A stretch of 64,000 bases of DNA from Scytalidium lignicola. Taxonomy: Eukaryota; Ascomycota; Leotiomycetes. The notes beneath the pieces are model-generated. The model had not been told where the DNA came from, did not search any database, and saw only the letters and a list, made by a program, of their open reading frames with translations. The position numbers and the translations under genes were made by a program. The stretch spans positions 62,001 through 126,000 of the forward strand of contig NCSJ02000067.1 of the NCBI GenBank assembly GCA_002812745.2. The letters are read 5' to 3'. The first letter of the stretch is position 1. Every line of letters begins with the position of its first letter. Positions 58,301 to 64,000 of the stretch are shown here, one piece after another.

Positions 58301-61300
58301 CTAACAACAACTAAAAGTAATAACAATTGTAAAAGTTACAAAAACAATAGAAAAACAGTAGTAGACTAAAAAGATAATAATGAATATAAAAGCTCTTGTA
58401 AGTATACAAAAGCATTGTAAAAAGCTTTATAGTTCTATCTTACTTTTAAACTCTTCATAATACTCTTATAACTCTATAACTGTTTTTAGACTTTTATAAC
58501 ACCTTTAATTCCTTTAGTTCTAAGCTCTTTTCATTCTACTTATTCTGTTATATATAAGCTAATTTTGTTCTTGTCAATTAAGTCTTTAAGTATTTTACAA
58601 GCCTTGGATTTTGTCATAAAATCTACAAGGTTATTATTATCATTAATCTACTTAACCTTAATGATCTCTTGATGTTCATATGATTAGTGTAAATATATAA
58701 GGTCTATTATAAGTTGTTTCTCTTATATAATACTTAATTTGACAAAGTAATTATACAATGACTTTAAATTAGTATAAAGAATAAGTAGAATGGTCATTTC
58801 AAGGATTCTCTTAATAGTCAGCTTCAAGGCAACCTTAATATCAAATCTATAAGTTATAATGTAAAATTCTGAGGTTAGTACACTTCTGGTAACCCTCTTA
58901 CACTTGATTAAAGACTAGTAGACAATATTTCCCTTTATATTAACATTTATAAGTATAATTACATACTTAATCTATAAGGAAAGGTTTACATTATTTATAA
59001 AAGAGATGTTTGTAAACACTAGTAACTGAAGAGAATTACAGTTAAGTAGTACATACTTAAGGCTTCTTTTAACATTGTTAATTTACTATTATAAACATTT
59101 GTTAAGTACCTTAATGTCTTTCTCTTGAGGATTAACCATCTGGGTAATAAAAAAAAGATCAAAAGCAACCTTTGGTTAACTAATAATAGTTATATATACT
59201 CTTTGAGCTTTTTTAAGCTACATATTAGTCTTTAAGTATTATTNCCTTTTATAAAGTTCCTCTTATACTAACAAGGTTTAATAGTTAAGAGCTAACAAGC
59301 TTAAGGTTCTTATATTATCATTTCTAGTTAAAGGAAATTGAGTTATCATTTAAGGTAATCAAACTATTATTGAATTTAATCAAGTTATTGATTATAAGTA
59401 TCTTCTTAGCCTTAGCCTAAAATTTAAGCTTCTTTTACTCAATGTCTGCAAAGGTATTATTAGTTAAAAACAGTATATTATTAGTTTGTAAGCTAACAAT
59501 TCCAAATTCAAGGATATTAGTATACAATAAACAAGAGTTGTATATAAACTAACTTATCTGAAGTTGTTCAACATAATAGCAATAGTAAGTATTATACTAA
59601 TAATTCCCTGCTTTAAGGATTTTATACAAAGGCTTAACAACCTTTAAAATAATATCTTCTCTTATACTTAACTCTATAAGAGGATGAATATAAAAGTTGT
59701 AATTTAAGTTTGTATTCAATTAGACATAAGCTTGTAATATATCTTGTAAGTAAAGCTTTTTCTTTAGCATTATAACTGTAATAGTTAAAATCAAATGTTA
59801 ATTAACTTGTTGGATTATAAGTAATTAAGTCAAAACCAAATCCTTTTTAGCATTGTTATAAGCTTAAACAACTAAGTATAACTTTTCGAAGGCTAAGCTT
59901 ATTCTAACATTCTTAACCTTATTAATAAACTTAGAATTAAAGATTCTAACATCTTTTAAGATAAGTAATATAAGCATAACTTCGAATATACTTTTTTCAA
60001 GTAATTCATTAATTTCCTTATGTTGAGATTCTTTAAATTACTCTATTAGAGGTATAGTTTGAAATTCTTATTATATATAAATTGTAATATCAACTATTAA
60101 AGCTTGAACAACATTCTTTCAAGGTTTATTACAATGTTGTTTAAATAACTTTGTAAGTGTAATTAGTACTAGTTAAAGTTCAACCTGAATTATATCCTTG
60201 TTGTATTAGATTTCCTAAGCATTCTATAATTGTTAAGTATTCTGTAATTCCTGAACATTATCTTCTTTCAAGTATAGTTTTACTATAATACTCTTGAACT
60301 CTGTAAGGCTATTCAGTAATTGTAATTTACAAGTCTCATTATTCATTTCTAATAGCTTAAATAAGCTTTTTCAACTTTTAACATATCCTTTATTACTTTC
60401 ATGTTATACAAGTATGTTTGAATTAAGTAATAAGTTATAGATAACCATTGTTAAAAGTTTATTTCGTTAATTCAAGGCATCTTATACTTGTTTTTAAGCA
60501 TGATAAGCCTTAATCTTGTTCATAGCCTTTTTAATTTTTATAACTTGTTAAGTTATTAAAAGGGCAAGAGCATTAAGTTTTAACATACAAAGGAATGCCT
60601 TAAAGATAAGTAAAGTTAGTATAAGACTATTAAGGCTTATTATATTGTTTACAACCTTAATAATCATTTGTAAAGCTATATCCTTGTCAAGATCAAAGAG
60701 CTTCTCAAAGACAATTTGATATGCTTAACATAAGATAGTATAATAACATTTAACTTTTCAATTAACTAATATATCTTTACAAGTACACACTTAGTAAATA
60801 CCCTTATCATAATAGTTAAGTACTTGAAATCCTTGTTGATAAAGCTTTTACTAATGTCATGAGTAATTAATTTAAGAGGTTCAAGGTAAGTATTAATCTA
60901 ACAAGTTTATAAAGTGTTTTAAATGTATTTTGCAAAGATATTCTATAATTATTAAACAGCTTAAAAGCTTGTAACTTTGTTGACAATATATAAAACAAGT
61001 TTATTATCAATATATATAATGTCAACCAAAATTGTATAATTAAATTTAACATTATCTTAAAGGGTAAACTTAAATCTGTTAAGTGATTTATTGTATTTTT
61101 AGCAATAACCATAAAATTAAGTAAAGTATTAAAGTATTTTATTATTAACCTTATACCTTAAACACTCTAGAATTTTGCATAACCTTTTAACTGATAAGTA
61201 ATTAAAACAATAGTGTAAACAATATAATTTAACTTTAGTTAAGTAGTATATATTGTTATTGAAAGAGTCTATCAAGAAGGTGTATAAAGAGTTATCCTAT

Positions 61301-63960
61301 AACTAAAACACATAGTTAAAACATTGAATTATAAGTATCTTATCATTAAAGGTAATAAGCTTGTTTTTGATATTGTTGTAATAGATGCTTAAACAATCTA
61401 TATCAACTAGTAAAAGTAAAAATAAGATGTTTACATTAACAATATAGAATTAGACTTTGTTAAAAGGAGTATAAATATTAATTAAACTAATTAAGCTTGT
61501 AATACTTATTTCAAACTATACAAATATATTACCTTTTATAAATTCATCAATTGAAATAGTATTATCAAGGTTTTAATAAGCAATATACTAGTTATAACTA
61601 GTTGTAGACTTCTTTAATACACTTGTGTTGATCATAATATTATAGAATATCTTTAATATATACTTAGAGGTGATAATAATGTTGTATACAAAGAAGTCCT
61701 TTTCGTTATAGTCTATAATAATATGTTAAGTTGTAAGTACATGTTTAAAGGTATAATTAACAAGGAATGTTAAAGCTTTAATTGTATTTGCTGAATTGAT
61801 AATACTGATGAAGGTAATATAACTTTTGATAAGCTCTTGTATAAAAGTAAAGCTTTAATCTTCATTACTCTTAATGATTACTATAAGTACTTCAAGGTCT
61901 TCAAAATCTTCAAGATCTTTAAGATTATCAAGGTCATCATCATCAAGGTTTATAACTTCTTTACCTTTGAACTTAATAAGATATTAATAAAATTTCTTAT
62001 TAAATTGTTAATTGAATTACTTCTTAAAACAACTTTTCAACTCCTTATACTCCTTCTCAATATAATTATATAATATACAACCTTCTTTTTTATATACAAA
62101 ACAATGTTTCTTGTTAAACTGTCTTCTTGACTAATTGTTCTAAGTAAAAGGACAATAACTTTGCTTATGATAACAATAATCTATAAAGAAGGTATTAGTT
62201 TGGATAACATTATTTACTTTCTCTTATATTATAATTAATGAACACAAGTCATTGAATAAGTTAATAATAATTAGTAATAACTTAAAATAAGTATACTAAC
62301 AAATTAATACATTTTAACAAGTGATAATTAACTTATTGTGGATAAAGGTATTATTCTATAAAGTAAGGTTTAAACTATGTTGAAAGTGTTATAACTTACT
62401 TAAGAGTAATTAAAAGTATTTAAAGGTTAGTTTACTTTTATTTTAGGTTATAATTAACTTAAGGTTTACTTTATTCTACTTTAACAATATACTTCTCTTA
62501 TATTCAAGGCTTTTAAAGTAATCATGAACTTTAACATACAACTCTTTGAAAGATGAAGTAGCTAAAGTATTATTAGTATAAAAGAAGTTTAAGGCTAAGC
62601 TTTTCAACATATTAAGAAAGGCTTTTACTTAAGCTTATTATAATACATTAACTTTTCTACAAATATTATAAAAAATAATAAGTTTGAAGTCAAAGTTATC
62701 TTTATCATTATTGTACTTACCTTCTTCAATATACATCTTTACTAAGTTTATAAGTTCTTTCTTATACTCTTATACTTGATATAATAATAAAGAAAGCTTA
62801 ATTTACAAAAGAGTATTCCTTGTTTATAACAAAGGTAGTATACTTAAGTATAAAGGAGTATTCTTTACTTATAACAAAGGTAATAACCTTAAACATATAA
62901 GTATATTCTCTGCTTATACTGATAATAATATACTTGAACATAAAAGGGTTTATTACTGAGTTTAAGCTTTAGAAGCTTCTAAAGCATTGTATATTTCTTC
63001 TTCATCTTCTTTTAAAGTATTGATCAAAAGTAGTTTTTCACTACTAAGTTTGTGATTAATTATATTTAAGAAGGTTTAACTATACTTTTAAATATATTTG
63101 TTAATCTCATTATTAGTCCATTTTACAAGTTCTTCCTTTTTTAGTATTTCAACTATTTTATATAATATTAGTGTTTTATCACTTTTAATCTATATTCCTT
63201 ATACTTATAAGAATATTCAAAAGGTTTTTAAGGTGTTAATAATAACTTTTACAAAAGAAGCTTTTATAAAGTTATAAAAGTCTTCTTTGAAAGCTTCTTA
63301 CAAGTTATAATTAGTTTATTCCTTATCCTTATACTTATATTATTTAAATTTAACATATTTATTAAGCTTTACAATGGTTATAATAGATAGATTAAAAGTA
63401 AAATCAATAAATTGATCTTCAGAACCTTCTTCCCTTGAGTTGTCTACTATCTTAAGCCTTGGATCTTCTTTTTCCTTAATATTAAGTAAGGATAAAGTTT
63501 GCCTTACAATGACTATGAGATTAAAGCTAGAAACAAGTTTGAAGGACATATCCTTAAACAGTTTCAACTTATTACTCAAAGGGTTTGTAATCACCTAAAC
63601 TGTTTACTCTTCTTTAGCTTAGATCCTTGTATTATAAGCCTTGTAAAAGTTGAAGATACTAAAGTTAAAAGTGTTGAAAGTATTAAAGTAAGAAGAAGTT
63701 AAAGTAGAAGAAAGTCAAAGATGTTAAAAATGCTTAAGATGTTAAAGTAGAAGGAAATTGAATTAAGAGGAAGTCAAAGTAAGAAGAAGTTAAAGGTACT
63801 TAAGTAAGGAGAAGTTAAAATAGAAAAAAAGTTAAAGATATTGAAGGTATTAAAGTAAAAGTAAAATAAAAAGAAGTTAATACTTTAATAAAAAGAATTC
63901 AGAAGTGATAAAGTAAAGGATTTTAAGAATAAGAAGTTAAGAATATTAAGAGTACAAAAG
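58301..63960 (-). mobile_element. Ty1/copia retrotransposon body, RIP-inactivated, incomplete at window edge
   Basis: On the minus strand, RNase H is recognisable near 58960-58750 (NIVY, SLIKCKRVTRSVLTSEFY, FDIKVALKLTIKRILEM) and part of the reverse transcriptase near 59490 (FGIVSLQTNN, where related fungal copia elements have QTDD). Upstream regions (integrase and gag, higher coordinates) are too decayed to place. A minus-strand frame at 63340-63594 with an acidic stretch (NSREEGSEDQ) may be a gag fragment. The 5' LTR is not in the window, so the element continues past 64000. Confidence 0.75.
63640..63960. repeat. decayed short tandem repeats
   Basis: Imperfect repeats of an AGAAGTTAAAGT / AGGAAGTCAAAGT theme, spaced about 20-40 bp, run to near the window end. 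This looks like a minisatellite that expanded and then decayed, probably within the copia 5' region or its neighbour. Unit boundaries are uncertain. Confidence 0.5.
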
Positions 63961-64000
63961 CTAAAGGTATTATAATTATAAGCTGACTTTACTCTTAATT

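Noticed and set aside
61837..62073. 78-codon Lys/Ile/Leu-rich open frame
   Set aside because: A chance open frame in AT-rich RIPed copia DNA, on the strand opposite to the element.
1..64000. A secondary-metabolite backbone cluster (PKS, NRPS, terpene synthase)
   Set aside because: The tailoring-type enzymes, transporters and regulators prompted a search, but no ketosynthase, adenylation, or DDxxD-type synthase segment was found in any readable frame.

Overview
The window is a piece of a filamentous ascomycete nuclear genome (Pezizomycotina; Eurotiales is the best guess). The evidence is short GT-AG introns of about 46-100 bp with CTAAC-like branch sites, Zn2Cys6 and bZIP+DUF3425 regulators, a fungal NACHT-WD40 relic, and AT-rich blocks of retrotransposons with C-to-T/G-to-A decay typical of repeat-induced point mutation (RIP).

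Layout. 1-190 is a decayed protein-kinase fragment, then apparently empty DNA. 2377-8968 is a compact group: an FAD monooxygenase (minus) and an alpha/beta hydrolase (plus) read away from a shared 399-bp promoter, followed by a 9-exon Zn2Cys6 regulator. An App1-type phosphatidate phosphatase lies at 9443-10940. 11791-12780 holds a foldback MITE and a decayed Tc1-like transposase. 13459-18643 is a 15-exon ABCC transporter (1459 aa once two local sequence errors are allowed for), next to a UstYa-like (DUF3328) fragment whose 5' end is lost at a second Tc1-like relic. 20805-28614 is a second group: a DHA2-type MFS exporter and an aldo-keto reductase (divergent), a bZIP regulator and a short-chain dehydrogenase. 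29317-29683 is a solo LTR carrying a small Tc1-type MITE. 30162-31165 is a basic protein of unknown function. 31499-32226 is a pogo transposase truncated by a second foldback MITE.

33242-40476 is a complete Ty3/gypsy element with 221-bp LTRs and a 5-bp target duplication. 42370-43048 is a small CxxC protein, 43066-43560 a broken GNAT acetyltransferase, and 43912-45700 a truncated NACHT-WD40 pseudogene. 47370-49124 is a second Zn2Cys6 regulator beside a damaged NmrA-like gene. From about 50.6 kb to the end the DNA is AT-rich and RIP-decayed: a Tad1-like LINE (plus) and a Ty1/copia element (minus) whose 3' LTR matches the solo LTR at 29.3 kb.

How the genes work together (inference): neither enzyme group contains a PKS, NRPS or terpene synthase. 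The first looks like an aromatic-compound oxidation/hydrolysis module with its own regulator, the second a reductase/export module with its own regulator. Both could be catabolic or detoxifying. The rest records transposon invasion and RIP, with damage reaching into neighbouring genes.

Data quality: several frame breaks fall in short homopolymers, and most single Ns abut A or T runs. Correcting one base at each site restores family-consistent reading frames in the ABC transporter, MFS, aldo-keto reductase and hydrolase genes, so these are probably sequencing errors rather than pseudogenes. All splice sites were placed by eye from reading frame and family motifs.
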